A DNA stretch of 64,000 nucleotides from Schlegelella_A sp038241255 (GCA_038241255.1 JBBRFW010000001.1:1-64000), one strand, 5' to 3'. Shown: positions 1-8,854, counted from the stretch's first letter. Made by a program: numbers and translations. Notes: generated from the letters alone by a model not told the origin.

Positions 1-308
1 CGCAGCCGCCGGATCACCGTTTGCAGGGGCTTGCCGGCTTCGCGCAGCATGCCGGTCTCGATCACCCGGCGCGCGGCGAACGCGTCGCGCGCCTGCGCGA
101 ACGACGGCTCGACGACGTACCAGCCCTTGCGCGATCGCACCTCGACGAAGCCGCGCGCCTGCAGCTGCATCAGCGCCTCGCGCACTAACGTTCGGCTGAC
201 GCCGAACAGATCGGCGAGCTCCTGCTCGCCCAGGCGCCCGCCCGGCGCAAGCTTCTGGGCGAGGATCGACTCGACGACGCGCTGGGCGATCTCGGCCTGG
301 CTGGTCAT
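1..308 (-). CDS. GntR-family (FCD/FadR subgroup) regulator, 3' end beyond window
   Basis: About 102 residues are visible from an ATG at 308 before the gene runs off the left edge. Residues 1-70 form a winged helix-turn-helix of the GntR type, with the motif LGEQELADLFGVSRTLVREAL followed by LQARGFVEVRSRKGWYV, the usual wing. The start of the ligand-binding FCD domain follows. The gene lies 16 bp downstream of dctA on the same strand, so the two are probably cotranscribed and this protein probably controls dctA, perhaps through the palindrome at 1680-1691. The ligand is inferred to be an organic acid, from context only. Confidence 0.85.
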   Translation of the reverse strand, partial: MTSQAEIAQRVVESILAQKLAPGGRLGEQELADLFGVSRTLVREALMQLQARGFVEVRSRKGWYVVEPSFAQARDAFAARRVIETGMLREAGKPLQTVIRRL

Positions 309-324
309 GACGAGCCGCCCCGCC

Positions 325-1647
325 TCAGGCGGGCTTCGCCACGGCAATCGGCAGCACCTCGCCCGCGTCGTCGTCAATCGACGGCTCCAGGCGGCCGTCG
401 AGCACTGCCCGCGCGCGTTCGCGGTCGATGTCGCCTTCCCAGGCGGCGATCGCGACCGTCGCCACGCAGTTGCCGATCAGGTTGCCTAGCGCCCGCGCGA
501 TGCCCATGAACCAGTCTACCGAGAGCACGAGGACGAGGCCGATCGCCGGAATCGCGGGAATCGCCTGCAAGGTCGCCGCGAGGACGACGATCGCCGAACC
601 CGGCACGCCGTGCGCTCCTTTCGAGGTGACGAGCGAGATCGCCAGGATCGTCAGCAGGTCTGCCATCGAGATCTGCGTGTTCGTCGCCTGGGCGATGAAC
701 ACAGCGGCGAGCGTGATGTAGATCGAGAACGCGTCGAGATTGAACGAATAGCCGGTCGGGATGACGAGGCCGACGGTCGAATCGCGGATCCCCATCTTTC
801 GCAGCTTGGCCATGATCTGCGGCAGGACGCTGTCCGACGACGTCGTCGCGAACACGATCGCCAGCTCTTCGCGCAGATAGCGCAAGAGCTTGAAGAGGCT
901 GAAGCCCGAAAGCCGCATCACGCTGCCGAGAACGACGACGACGAAGATGAAGACCGCGGCGTAGAACAGCACGACCAGCATGCCGAGCTGCTTGAGCGAG
1001 CCGACGCCGTACTTGCCGACCGTGAACGCGATCGCGCCGAGCACGCCGAGCGGCGCCAGTTTGATCAGGATGCCCATCGTCTTGAAGAGCGCGTGGGCGA
1101 CGTCGTCGACGAAGCCGGTGACCCGCTGACCACGCTCGCCGAGGAGCGACAACGCGCAGCCGAACAGCACCGCGAACAGCAGTACCTGCAGCACGTCGCC
1201 CCTCGCGAACGCGTCGACGACGGTCGTCGGAATCAGCTTCATCAGGAAGTCGACGGTGCCGCCGCCGGTAAGCTTGCTCGCGGTTTCGGCGTAGGCGCCC
1301 ATCGCTTTCGGATCGAGCGTGTTCGGATCGACGTTCATGCCGGCGCCGGGCTGGAACACGAATGCGAGCACGAGGCCGAGCGCGAGCGCGATCGTGGTCA
1401 GCACCTCGAAATAGATCAGCGCCTTGACGCCGACCCGGCCGACTCGCTTCAGGTCGCCGGCGCCGGCGATGCCGTGCACAACGACGCAGAAGACGATCAC
1501 CGGAATGATCATCTTGATCAGCTTGATGAAGCCGTCGCCGAGCGGCTTCAGCTTGACCGCGCTGTCTGGCCAGAAGAGGCCGATGACGACGCCGACGACG
1601 AGCGCCAGGACTACTTGGCCGAAGAGCGAACGCAGGAACTTGGGCAT
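325..1647 (-). CDS. dctA: C4-dicarboxylate/cation symporter, DctA type
   Basis: A 440-residue inner-membrane protein of the dicarboxylate/amino acid:cation symporter family, matching the family's usual length of about 430-450. The N-terminus (LFGQVVLALVVGVVIGLFWP), the early segment with MIIPVIVFCVVVHGIAG, and the segment FATTSSDSVLP (the serine-rich re-entrant loop) followed by GYSFNLDAFSIYITLAAVFIAQ are typical of DctA. It imports succinate, fumarate, malate or related acids with H+ or Na+. The GntR regulator follows 16 bp downstream. A 12-bp palindrome lies 33 bp upstream of the start codon. Substrate beyond the C4-dicarboxylate class cannot be fixed from sequence. Confidence 0.9.
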   Translation of the reverse strand: MPKFLRSLFGQVVLALVVGVVIGLFWPDSAVKLKPLGDGFIKLIKMIIPVIVFCVVVHGIAGAGDLKRVGRVGVKALIYFEVLTTIALALGLVLAFVFQPGAGMNVDPNTLDPKAMGAYAETASKLTGGGTVDFLMKLIPTTVVDAFARGDVLQVLLFAVLFGCALSLLGERGQRVTGFVDDVAHALFKTMGILIKLAPLGVLGAIAFTVGKYGVGSLKQLGMLVVLFYAAVFIFVVVVLGSVMRLSGFSLFKLLRYLREELAIVFATTSSDSVLPQIMAKLRKMGIRDSTVGLVIPTGYSFNLDAFSIYITLAAVFIAQATNTQISMADLLTILAISLVTSKGAHGVPGSAIVVLAATLQAIPAIPAIGLVLVLSVDWFMGIARALGNLIGNCVATVAIAAWEGDIDRERARAVLDGRLEPSIDDDAGEVLPIAVAKPA

Positions 1648-1679
1648 GGCGACTCTCGCGGAACTTTGTGGACTACAAG

Positions 1680-1691
1680 CTTGTATACAAG
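1680..1691. promoter_or_regulatory. Probable GntR operator upstream of dctA
   Basis: The sequence CTTGTATACAAG is a perfect 12-bp palindrome. Its form, TTGTATACAA, is like operators of FCD-type GntR regulators. It sits 33-44 bp upstream of the dctA start, where it would overlap the promoter. Binding by the GntR protein encoded downstream of dctA is an inference. Confidence 0.55.
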
Positions 1692-1790
1692 AATGTAATC
1701 ATGCAGCCCGCCCGTGTCCTCGGGACAAACCCGTAGCCCACGGCCGCGGCCGAGCGGAGCCGCGCGTCCGAGTTGGCTAGGCAGAGTCGC

Positions 1791-2093
1791 TTAGGCGCTG
1801 GCCCTGGCCACCGGCATCGCCCTTGGCCGCAGCATTGATAGCGTGTAGTGAACGACGCCGCCGATGGCCGCTCCGAAGAACCAGCCATACGTCCCCCACC
1901 AGGGTGGCAGCAGCGTCGTCAGGTTCGGCAGAACGCTCGAGAACACTGCGCCGACGCCGGTGGCGATCAGCGCGTTCACGTTCCAGCCGCCCTCGTACCG
2001 ATACTCGCCGTTCTCGTGGTACAGCGCCTCGACTCTGATGTTTCCCTTGGCGATCAGGTAATAGTCGACCAGGATGATGCCGAGCAGCGGCCC
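1791..2093 (-). pseudogene. 3' remnant of an NCS1-family permease
   Basis: On the minus strand, reading from 2093 down to the TAA at 1791-1793, about 100 residues resemble the C-terminus of nucleobase:cation symporter-1 proteins: LLGIILVDYYLIAKGNI, then a hydrophilic HENGEYRYEGGWN stretch, then two membrane segments ending in FFGAAIGGVVHYTLSML. The reading frame stops matching exactly where the left inverted repeat of the IS3-like element begins at 2094. The 5' part of the gene is not found on the other side of the element, so insertion was followed by deletion or rearrangement. Substrate class (cytosine, hydantoin, uracil or similar) is unknown. Confidence 0.7.
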
Positions 2094-3049
2094 TGACCTG
2101 CCCGGTTTCTTCGTGCCAGTAGTTCCTGTGATGATGGCTCTTCGCCAGCGAGGAGTCCATAAGGAAGAGTCGATTCACGGAAGAGCAGATGGTCGCGGTA
2201 CTGCGCGAGGCGGACCGCACGTCGGTGGCCGAGACGGCCAAGAAGCACAAGGTCAGCGAGCAGACGATCTAGGCCTGGCGCGAGCACTTTGGCGAGCTCT
2301 CGCCGCAAGACATCAAGCGGCTTCGTGCTCTGGAGGGCGAGAACGCCCGGCTGAAGAAGCTGCTGGCCGAGCGCGAGCTCGCCATTGACGTGCTCAAGGA
2401 GATCAATCATCGAAAGTGGCGGCTGCTCGGGATCGCACGCTCGACGCTGGGCTACGAGCTGCGTTTGCCCGTCAAGGACCGGCCGGTGATCGAGGCGATG
2501 GGGCAGCTCTCGTCGCAGTACCCACGCTATGGCTACCGGAGGATCCGCATCTTCTTGAAGCGCCAGGGGCACCAGCTCGGCTGGCACCGTACGCACCGGC
2601 TGTGGCGCCAGGCCGGGCTGCAGCTGCCGCGGCGCCGTCCGAGGCGGCGCATCGCCAGCGGCCGGCCACGTCCGCTGCCGGCCGCCGGCGCGAACTTCAT
2701 CTGGGCCTACGACTTCGTCTTCGACTCCTGTGCCAACGGCCAGCAGCTCAAATGCCTGGCCGTCATCGACGAGTTCACCCGGCCCTGATCGATCCGGGCA
2801 AGCCCTGGCAGAACGCTAACGACGAGAGCTTCAACGGCAAGCTGCGCGACGAGTTCCTGAGCGTCGAGTGGTTCCGCTCTCGCGCAGAGGCCAAGGTCGT
2901 CATCGAAACCCGGCGTCTCCACTTCAACGCCGTCCGGCCGCACAGCAGCCTGAACTACTTGACGCCGCTCGAGTTCAAGCAGCAGCATCACCCCGTCCCC
3001 AACCAGCCGTCTTCCAGAAATGATTGGCCCGAATAACCAGGGGCAGTCA
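2094..3049 (+). mobile_element. Decayed IS3-family insertion sequence
   Basis: The ends form imperfect inverted repeats: TGACCTGCCCGGTTTCTTCG at the left and, read inward from the right end, TGACTGCCCCTGGTTATTCG. Between them are recognisable orfA and orfB parts of an IS3-type transposase. At 956 bp it is clearly shorter than active IS3 elements, which are usually 1.2-1.5 kb. No matching target duplication was found next to the ends. Confidence 0.75.
2159..3036 (+). pseudogene. Broken IS3-type transposase (orfA + orfB fragments)
   Basis: OrfA is readable from 2159 with KSRFTEEQMVAVLREADRTS and the leucine-rich LRALEGENARLKKLLAEREL segment. The expected ATG is ATA at 2159-2161 (a ribosome-site-like GGAG lies just upstream), and a TAG at 2270-2272 interrupts the helix-turn-helix at a position that is normally tyrosine. 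OrfA runs directly into the orfB N-terminal region (RSTLGYELRLP, YPRYGYRRI) without the usual frameshift junction. After VIDEFTR at about 2787 the middle of the DDE domain is missing and the tail (LIDPGKPWQNANDESFNGKL to LTPLEF) continues in another frame. At least four inactivating changes make it dead. Confidence 0.85.
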
Positions 3050-3264
3050 GCCAGCGACGCGCGGCTGGGGTCAGTGAGCGTGGCGGTCCCCCTGCGAGCT
3101 GATCGTATCGAGTCCGCCGCCTGTGCGGTTTGTCGGCGAAAAACCCGGCGCATGCGCGCACAAGTTTCGGCGTTTCGAGCCGATAACCAGGCGTCGATGC
3201 GTGGCTTCGAGGTTCCCTGAGCCATCCATGCGTGGACCAGGGCCTCAGGCCGGAGAGACGTCCA

Positions 3265-4686
3265 ATGGTTTGGACCATTGCAAGGTTGCGGACGCGATCC
3301 GGCGTCCTACTGGTGACCGTGCTGCCGCTTGCCGCCTGCAGTTCGCTGCCGGTCATCGTTCCGGACATGGCTCGGGCGCGCACACCGGTGCAGGTCGAGG
3401 CGGCGAACGGCCGCATCCTGTCGGCAAGCCAGAGCAAGGCGTTGCTCGACAAGCGTGGTCTCACGGGTGCCCAGTCGACCCATTTTGAACGCCACCTGGC
3501 GCTCGAACAGGAGGTCTCCGGCAGTCCGCTGACGACGGGCAACACCGCCGTGCTGCTCCAGGATGGCCCGGCGACTTATGCGGCGATGTTTGCGGCCATC
3601 GAAGGCGCCCGCGACCACATCAATCTGGAGACCTTCATCCTCGAAGACGATGAGGTCGGCCAGCGCTTCGCCGAGGTGCTGCTCGAAAAGCAGCGGCAGG
3701 GCGTTCAGGTGAACTTGATCTACGACGGCGTCGGCTCGCTTTCCACGCCCCGCGCGTTTTTCGAGCGCCTAACGGACGCCGGCGTTCGTGTGCTCCAGTT
3801 CAATCCCGTCAATCCGCTGGAGGCGAAAGGCGGCTGGGAACTGAACAACCGCGATCACCGCAAGCTCCTGGTCGTCGACGGTAGGACGGCTTTCGTCGGC
3901 GGCATCAACATCAGCGCGGTGTATTCAGGCAGTTCGTCGGGCGGCCGGTTCGGCTCCTCCGGCTCCGTCGCAACGTCACAGCAGAAAGCCAGGGATCTGC
4001 CCTGGCGAGATACCCATGTGCAGGTGAGCGGTCCGGTAGTCGGCACCCTGCAGAAGTTCTTCATGGAGACGTGGGCGCAACAAGAGGGCGAGCCCCTCGC
4101 CAGTCGCGACTACTTTCCGATGCTGAACGCGAACGGCAAGGAGGTCGTCCGCGCGATCGCGAGCTCACCCGAGGATCCGTTCAGCGAGTTCTATGCCACG
4201 CTGATCTCGGCCATCAACACGGCCCAAAGCGAGATCCTGTTGAGCAACGCTTATTTCGTTCCCGATCCGCAGTTGAAGCAAGCTCTTGTCGACGCGGTGT
4301 CGCGCGGGGTTGATGTGAAGATGGTGCTGCCGAGCGCTACCGACTCTTGGCTGGTGTTTCACGCCGGGCGTGCCCACTACGACGAACTGCTGCATGGCGG
4401 CGTGAAGCTCTACGAGCGCCATGACGTGCTGCTTCACGCGAAGACAGCGGTGATCGACGGGGTCTGGTCCACAGTGGGATCGACCAACCTGGACCGGCGC
4501 AGCTTCCTGCACAACCAGGAAGTCAATGTTCTGATCCTCGGATCCGACTTCGGTGGACGCATGCGTGCGGCCTTCGAGCGTGACCTTGTCGTTTCGGGAG
4601 AGATCACACTTCACGAATGGCAGCGTCGCGGGATGGTTGTAAGGATGAAGGAGCTTTTCGGACGAATGTGGGAATACTGGCTCTGA
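3265..4686 (+). CDS. Phospholipase D / cardiolipin synthase-like lipoprotein
   Basis: A 473-residue protein starting at 3265, preferred over an ATG at 3232 because GGAGAG lies 7 bp upstream. The N-terminus is a lipoprotein signal with the lipobox LAAC at Cys25. Two HKD motifs are present: HRKLLVVDGRTAFVGG and HAKTAVIDGVWSTVGSTNLD, as in the PLD superfamily (cardiolipin synthases, phosphatidyltransferases). It probably joins or exchanges phospholipid head groups at the cell envelope; a lipid anchor is unusual for the classic membrane-spanning Cls and resembles secreted or anchored PLD-like synthases. No operon partner is seen. The product is uncertain within the superfamily. Confidence 0.85.
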   Translation: MVWTIARLRTRSGVLLVTVLPLAACSSLPVIVPDMARARTPVQVEAANGRILSASQSKALLDKRGLTGAQSTHFERHLALEQEVSGSPLTTGNTAVLLQDGPATYAAMFAAIEGARDHINLETFILEDDEVGQRFAEVLLEKQRQGVQVNLIYDGVGSLSTPRAFFERLTDAGVRVLQFNPVNPLEAKGGWELNNRDHRKLLVVDGRTAFVGGINISAVYSGSSSGGRFGSSGSVATSQQKARDLPWRDTHVQVSGPVVGTLQKFFMETWAQQEGEPLASRDYFPMLNANGKEVVRAIASSPEDPFSEFYATLISAINTAQSEILLSNAYFVPDPQLKQALVDAVSRGVDVKMVLPSATDSWLVFHAGRAHYDELLHGGVKLYERHDVLLHAKTAVIDGVWSTVGSTNLDRRSFLHNQEVNVLILGSDFGGRMRAAFERDLVVSGEITLHEWQRRGMVVRMKELFGRMWEYWL

Positions 4687-5128
4687 CAACCCACGCCGGG
4701 CCCGCAATAGCGACCTCGTCGACTCGGCCGCGCATCAAGTCGATGCCGGGCTCGGTCAGCGCAGACAGCGCCGGACTTCCTGTCACTCGATCGCCCTGGA
4801 GGAAGGTCGAAGCCCACGACCGCTTTGTCGCAGCGGGTCAACAACGGCGAGGACGTGCTGGGTCGGTTGCGTAAGTTCACTGGCCTGAGCAGGAGACATT
4901 CGACCGTCCGACGATGGGGGGGCGACGCGGCCACGTCGGCGTATGTCGGCAGTTACCGCGTACCGGCCATTCTGTCGCCATCATCCCAAACGGGGTATGC
5001 GGCCGAGACCGGGAGTTCCGCGGCCGGCCACGACCGACGCGACCCATGCAAGCTTCTAGCCCCGAGCCTGGGACGCGTCCCGTTCGAACGTCGACGACTT
5101 GCGGAACTGACGCGCTGCACCGCGTGTG
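4687..5128. other. No gene recognised
   Basis: About 440 bp between the PLD-like gene and the acyl-CoA synthetase remnant. All frames are short or broken and none resembles a family I recognise. The region borders other decayed sequence and is probably worn DNA. Confidence 0.5.
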
Positions 5129-5390
5129 CTAGTCGTCGGATCGCTTTCCGTCATCGATGCTCCTCAGCATCCTGCGCATGATCTTGCCCGAGGGTGTGGT
5201 CGCACCGTTTCGACGAACTGAACGGCGCGCGGGACTTGTAGTTCGCCAGATGCTCGCGGCAATGGCAGACGTCTTGTACCTGGGCACCCGGCCTTGGCAT
5301 GACGTAGGCCTTTTTTGCAAGCTCGCCCTTCGCTTCGTCGGGAATGCTGCCGACCGCCGACAACGCCGCAGCGGGGTGCCTGCACACCCG
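5129..5390 (-). pseudogene. C-terminal remnant of an AMP-binding acyl-CoA synthetase
   Basis: Read on the minus strand across three frames, the fragment follows the C-terminal domain of AMP-forming acyl-CoA ligases: IPDEAKGELAKKAYVMPRPG, then CREHLANYK, then VPRAVQFVET in a second frame, then PSGKIMRRMLRSIDDG in a third, ending at the TAG at 5129. The PSGKIMRR motif holds the lysine that is catalytic for adenylation in this family. At least two frameshifts and loss of the large N-terminal domain make it a clear pseudogene. Confidence 0.75.
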
Positions 5391-5410
5391 GGTAGCCGCA
5401 AGTCGGTCGC

Positions 5411-5464
5411 TTGACAGGCAAGCCTATGCTTGCATATACTTCAGGCAAGCCACGACTTGCATAT
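5411..5464 (+). promoter_or_regulatory. Promoter with tandem inverted-repeat operators for the arsR operon
   Basis: TTGACA (5411-5416) and TATACT (5435-5440) are spaced by 18 bp. Two 22-bp direct repeats, 5416-5437 and 5443-5464, share AGGCAAGCC at one end and CTTGCATAT at the other (18 of 22 identical) and are 27 bp apart. Each repeat contains an inverted repeat (GCAAGC/GCTTGC in the first, GCAAG/CTTGC in the second). The first covers the spacer and -10 region, the second the likely start of transcription, so binding would block transcription. Self-regulation by the ArsR protein encoded 10 bp downstream is inferred. Confidence 0.6.
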
Positions 5465-5473
5465 TGAGATCGG

Positions 5474-5809
5474 ATGACAAGCCACCCCCCGGATGCCGAC
5501 CTGCTGTTTAAGGCGCTGGCCGACCCCAGCCGCCGGAAGCTGCTGGACCAGCTGCATGCACATGACGGCCAAACGCTTGGCCAGCTGTGCGAGCACCTGA
5601 ACATGACCCGGCAAGGTGTGACGCAACACCTCGACGTGCTGCAGGCGGCGAATCTCATCGCCCCCGTCCGCAGCGGCCGCGAAAAGCTGCACTTCCTCAA
5701 CCCGGTGCCGCTGCAGGAGATCTACGAGCGCTGGATCGCCAAGTTCGAGAAACCGCGCCTGAAGGCGCTGGCCCACCTGAAACGCAAACTGGAGAAGAGC
5801 AATGGCTAG
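5474..5809 (+). CDS. ArsR-family transcriptional regulator
   Basis: A 111-residue winged helix-turn-helix protein. The sequence FKALADPSRRKLLDQL followed by LGQLCEHLNMTRQGVTQHLDVLQAANL is the ArsR core with its recognition helix. There is no CxC or other metal-binding motif in the recognition helix, so it is of the non-metal type often paired with SRPBCC (AHSA1) proteins. It overlaps the next gene by 8 bp. It probably represses its own operon through the repeats at 5416-5464. Confidence 0.9.
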   Translation: MTSHPPDADLLFKALADPSRRKLLDQLHAHDGQTLGQLCEHLNMTRQGVTQHLDVLQAANLIAPVRSGREKLHFLNPVPLQEIYERWIAKFEKPRLKALAHLKRKLEKSNG

Positions 5810-6260
5810 ATCGACCTTCGTTTACGTGACGTACATCCGTACGACACCCGAGCGGCTCTGGTCCGCGCTCACAGATGCCGAGTTCATGAAGCAGTACTGG
5901 TTCGGCATGCACGGCGAGAGCGACTTCACCCCCGGATCACAGTGGAAGCTGGTGAACGACCGCGGCGAGGTGTGGGATGCCGGCGAGATCGTCGAAGCGG
6001 ATCCGCCGCGGCGCATGGTGATCCGCTGGGAACACCAGATGCGCCCCGAGCTCAAGGCCGAAGGTGCATCGCTGTGCACGATCGAGCTGGCGCCCGAGGG
6101 GCAGGCCGTGAGGCTCACGATCACGCACAGCGTCGAACGCGAAGGATCGAAGCTGGTCGAAGCCGTGTCGGGCGGCTGGCCGAAGATCCTTTCTAACCTG
6201 AAGTCCCTGCTGGAAACTGGCGCGGTTGCCTTTGAAGAGCCGCACCGGAGTCAGAAATGA
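5802..6260 (+). CDS. SRPBCC / AHSA1-domain protein
   Basis: A 152-residue protein with the AHSA1 (activator of Hsp90 ATPase homologue) fold signature: YIRTTPERLWSALTDAEFMKQYWFG at the start, GGWPKILSNLKSLLE at the end. Proteins of this type bind small hydrophobic ligands and commonly follow an ArsR regulator, as here. It starts inside the end of arsR (8-bp overlap) and its stop overlaps the next start (ATGA), so the three genes are translationally coupled. No specific ligand can be named. Confidence 0.9.
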   Translation: MARSTFVYVTYIRTTPERLWSALTDAEFMKQYWFGMHGESDFTPGSQWKLVNDRGEVWDAGEIVEADPPRRMVIRWEHQMRPELKAEGASLCTIELAPEGQAVRLTITHSVEREGSKLVEAVSGGWPKILSNLKSLLETGAVAFEEPHRSQK

Positions 6261-7018
6261 ACATCGCCCGCAAGTCCTTTGCGGTGCTGCTCGCACTGCT
6301 GGCCGCCGTCAGCCCCGCGGCGCAATCGGTGCCGCCTGCGCGACACGTAACCATCGTCCTCGTCCACGGCGCTCTGATCGACGGATCGAGCTGGCGCGGC
6401 GTCTACGACGTGCTTTCTCGGCGCGGCTTTCATGTCGCCGTTGTGCAGCAGCCGCTCACAGGATTCGACGACGACGTGGTCGCGACGAAGCGGGTGATAG
6501 ACCAGCAGGAAGAACCGGTCGTGCTTGTCGGCCATAGCTATGGCGGCGCGATCATCACGGTGGCGGGCACCGATCCAAAGGTGAAGGCGCTGGTCTATGT
6601 GGCCGGGCTTCAGCCCGACGTCGGCGAAACCGCCGGTGAGGTCGCCCCGCCCGAGCCTGCCGCGGACAAGCACCTGACTCCGAGCAAGGACGGCTTCGTC
6701 TTCGTCGACCCGGCGCATTTCGCGGAAGACGTTGCGGCCGACCTGCCCAAGGCGCAGGTCGACTTCATGGCGCACGCGCAGATGCCGGTGGCGGGTGCGG
6801 CCTTCGCGGTGAAGATGCCAGCTGCCGCGTGGCACTCCAAACCCAGTTACGCAGTGATCGCCAAGCAGGACCGAGCGCTTGACATCGAGCGCGCGAAGTG
6901 GATGGCGCATCGCGCCGGCTCGAAAATCACTTTCGTCGACGGAAGCCACGCCGTGCTCATCTCGCAACCGCGAGCCGTCGCAGACGTTATCGAAGCCGCC
7001 GCGCGGTCCGTCCGCTAG
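6257..7018 (+). CDS. Secreted alpha/beta hydrolase
   Basis: A 253-residue alpha/beta-hydrolase with an N-terminal signal peptide (about 24 residues, ending near AAQS). The oxyanion region VLVHGALIDGSSW and the nucleophile elbow GHSYGG are intact, and a late GSHAVLISQP supplies the likely catalytic histidine. This form is typical of small esterase-like hydrolases from Proteobacteria. It is the last gene of the ArsR-SRPBCC-hydrolase operon, overlapping the previous gene by 4 bp. Substrate unknown. Confidence 0.85.
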   Translation: MNIARKSFAVLLALLAAVSPAAQSVPPARHVTIVLVHGALIDGSSWRGVYDVLSRRGFHVAVVQQPLTGFDDDVVATKRVIDQQEEPVVLVGHSYGGAIITVAGTDPKVKALVYVAGLQPDVGETAGEVAPPEPAADKHLTPSKDGFVFVDPAHFAEDVAADLPKAQVDFMAHAQMPVAGAAFAVKMPAAAWHSKPSYAVIAKQDRALDIERAKWMAHRAGSKITFVDGSHAVLISQPRAVADVIEAAARSVR

Positions 7019-7101
7019 TTCGAAAGGGCAGGGAGAGGCGACCGCTCTTGGTCTCTGGCGTTCGGCCGCTCTTGGCCGCGTGCCGCTGGTCAGGCGTCGC
7101 C

Positions 7102-7165
7102 GGTGACGGGCTGCTTATGGATCCGAGTGGCGGTCCAGGGCGGTCGAAGCCGAGTGCATAAGTTC
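7102..7165. repeat. Dispersed repeat, copy A
   Basis: About 64 bp closely similar to 14810-14873, same orientation. Both start with GGTGACGGGCTG, share CAGGGCGGTCGAAGCC and GTGCATAAG, and differ at scattered bases. Both copies lie in noncoding DNA next to a gene end. Function unknown. Confidence 0.65.
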
Positions 7166-7214
7166 GAGGACTGAGCGGACCACACCAGATCTGCGCCCCG
7201 GCGGCGGCGCTGCC

Positions 7215-7886
7215 TCAGCCGCGTGCGGCGGCGCGGTTGCCGCGCGCGGATCGGGTGCGAAAGGTGATCGAGTAGCGCAGCGCCGGCGTCGGCGCGACGC
7301 TGTGCTGCCAGCCCCAGCGTGCCTCGGCGCGCAGCACGTAGGCCGAGCGCGGCGCGAGCTCGAGCGAGAGCACGTCGACCTTTTTCGGCTGCACCGGCGG
7401 GTAGCGGCGAAAGCGCATCCGCGCCGTCCCCGCGAGCGAAATTCCAACGACGGTCTCGAAGTCAGGAACGTCGCGATGCCAGCCGAGCGGGACGCCGGGA
7501 CGGTACTCGGCGATGAGCGCGCTCGACAGGGCCTCGGCCGATTCGCCGACCCACGCCGCGGCCTTCGCGCGCAGCGGCTCGAGCCCGGGCGGCAGCGGCG
7601 GGCCCGGCCGCAGCCGGTTGTCGTCGTAGTCGTAGGCGCTGCCGAAGTGGACGACGCGCCGGCGCGCGGTGTAGCCCTTGTACTGCGCCTCGTGCAGCGG
7701 CAGCGTCGCGATCAGGGCCAGCAGCTCGGCTTCCTCGGCGGCATCGATGAAGTCGGTGCGGTTATCCCAGCCGGGCGGCAATGCAGGAGCGGGCGGCGCC
7801 GGCGATTCGCCGAAGAGCCCGAGCTGGTCGGCAGCGGCATTCACGCGAACATTGTGACGGCGCGGCGACGTTGTCGCCGGCGCCAC
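7215..7886 (-). CDS. AlkB-like 2-oxoglutarate/Fe(II) dioxygenase
   Basis: A 223-residue protein of the AlkB family, which repairs alkylated bases in DNA or RNA by oxidative dealkylation. The iron ligands are visible as His137-x-Asp139 (GWHRD) and His195 (WQHS), and the 2-oxoglutarate-binding arginines as Arg204 and Arg210 (RYSITFR). The LPPGW and DFIDAAEE segments near residues 37-53 are usual at the start of ALKBH-like bacterial proteins. Translation begins at a GTG; 7886 is given, but another GTG about 14 codons later is possible. It stands alone. Confidence 0.85.
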   Translation of the reverse strand: MAPATTSPRRHNVRVNAAADQLGLFGESPAPPAPALPPGWDNRTDFIDAAEEAELLALIATLPLHEAQYKGYTARRRVVHFGSAYDYDDNRLRPGPPLPPGLEPLRAKAAAWVGESAEALSSALIAEYRPGVPLGWHRDVPDFETVVGISLAGTARMRFRRYPPVQPKKVDVLSLELAPRSAYVLRAEARWGWQHSVAPTPALRYSITFRTRSARGNRAAARG

Positions 7887-7943
7887 CCCTTCGCTGCGAA
7901 GGTCGTCGCATCATCGCGACCCGCTTTCTACAGGAGTAGATCG

Positions 7944-8854
7944 ATGACCGCAGCGAGCGCGACCGCGCCGACGCGGGCCCTGATCGCGACCGTCCCGTTT
8001 GATGCATCCGCTCGATAAAACGACCGCGCTCGCGGGCGCACCGGGCGAGCCGGTTCGTCGCGGCCATACCAACGACGCCTGCTGGACCTTCATCGGCCCG
8101 TTCGGCGGCGCATCGGCGGCGACGGCGCTGCGCGCCGTGCTCGAGCATCCGGACCGCGCCGGCGATCCGCTCGCCGTCACGGTCAATTTCTGCGCGCCGA
8201 TCGCGCGGGGAGAATTCGACGTTCACGTGCGGCGTGCCCGCGCCAACCGCTCGAGCCAGCACTGGCAGGTCGAGTTTCGCCAGGGTGCGAGCGAAGACGC
8301 CGTCCTCACCACCAGCATCGTCACGGCGGTGCGGCGCGCGAGCTGGCATCACCAGCCTGCGCGCGCGCCGGTGCTGGCAGCCGTCGCGACCCTGCCCGCG
8401 TTCGACAATCGGGCCTCCTTGTCCTGGGTCGCGCAGTACGGCTTTCGATTGGCCGAGGGCACGCCCGTGCTTAACGAGGACCCCATCCCTGATCCACCGC
8501 TCTCGGCCCGCTCGCTGCTCTGGCTGCGCGACGACGTGCCCCGGCCGCTCGATTTTCTTTCGCTGCTGGCGTTTGAGCAATGCCTTCTTCGGCCGCATCT
8601 TCCAAGTCATCGGCCGCATTCCGCCGTTCGGCACGGGGTCGATGACGACTCATTTCCATGCGGCCGCCGACGAGCTCGCCGCCCACGGCAACGCAGCGCT
8701 GGTCGCGCTTGCCGATGGGCGCGTCTTCCATCGCAGCTGCTGCGACCAGAGCGCCGAGCTCTGGGCCGCGGGCGGCCAGCTGCTCGCGACGTCGATGCAG
8801 GTCGCCTGCTCCGCGTCGAGGGTGCGGGCGGCTCGCGGCTCGCGCCGGCCCTAG
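7944..8854 (+). pseudogene. Frameshifted acyl-CoA thioesterase (TesB-like)
   Basis: An AGGAG site at 7932-7936 precedes an ATG at 7944. The product matches double-hotdog thioesterases (GHTNDACWTFIGPFGGASAA, NAFFGRIFQVIGRIPPFGTGSMTTHFHA), which hydrolyse acyl-CoA to free acid and CoA. The reading frame is broken twice: after PFDASAR, where TAA occurs at 8016-8018 and the protein continues one frame over with TTALAGAPG, and at the TTT run 8572-8574, where one extra T converts LALSNAFF into FEQC. Removing one base at each site restores one frame of about 300 residues. It is either a pseudogene or carries sequencing errors. Confidence 0.8.

Noticed and set aside
2416..3036. Open frame covering the transposase 3' part
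   Set aside because: Only its second half is transposase-like; the first half is a shadow of another frame, and the element is broken.
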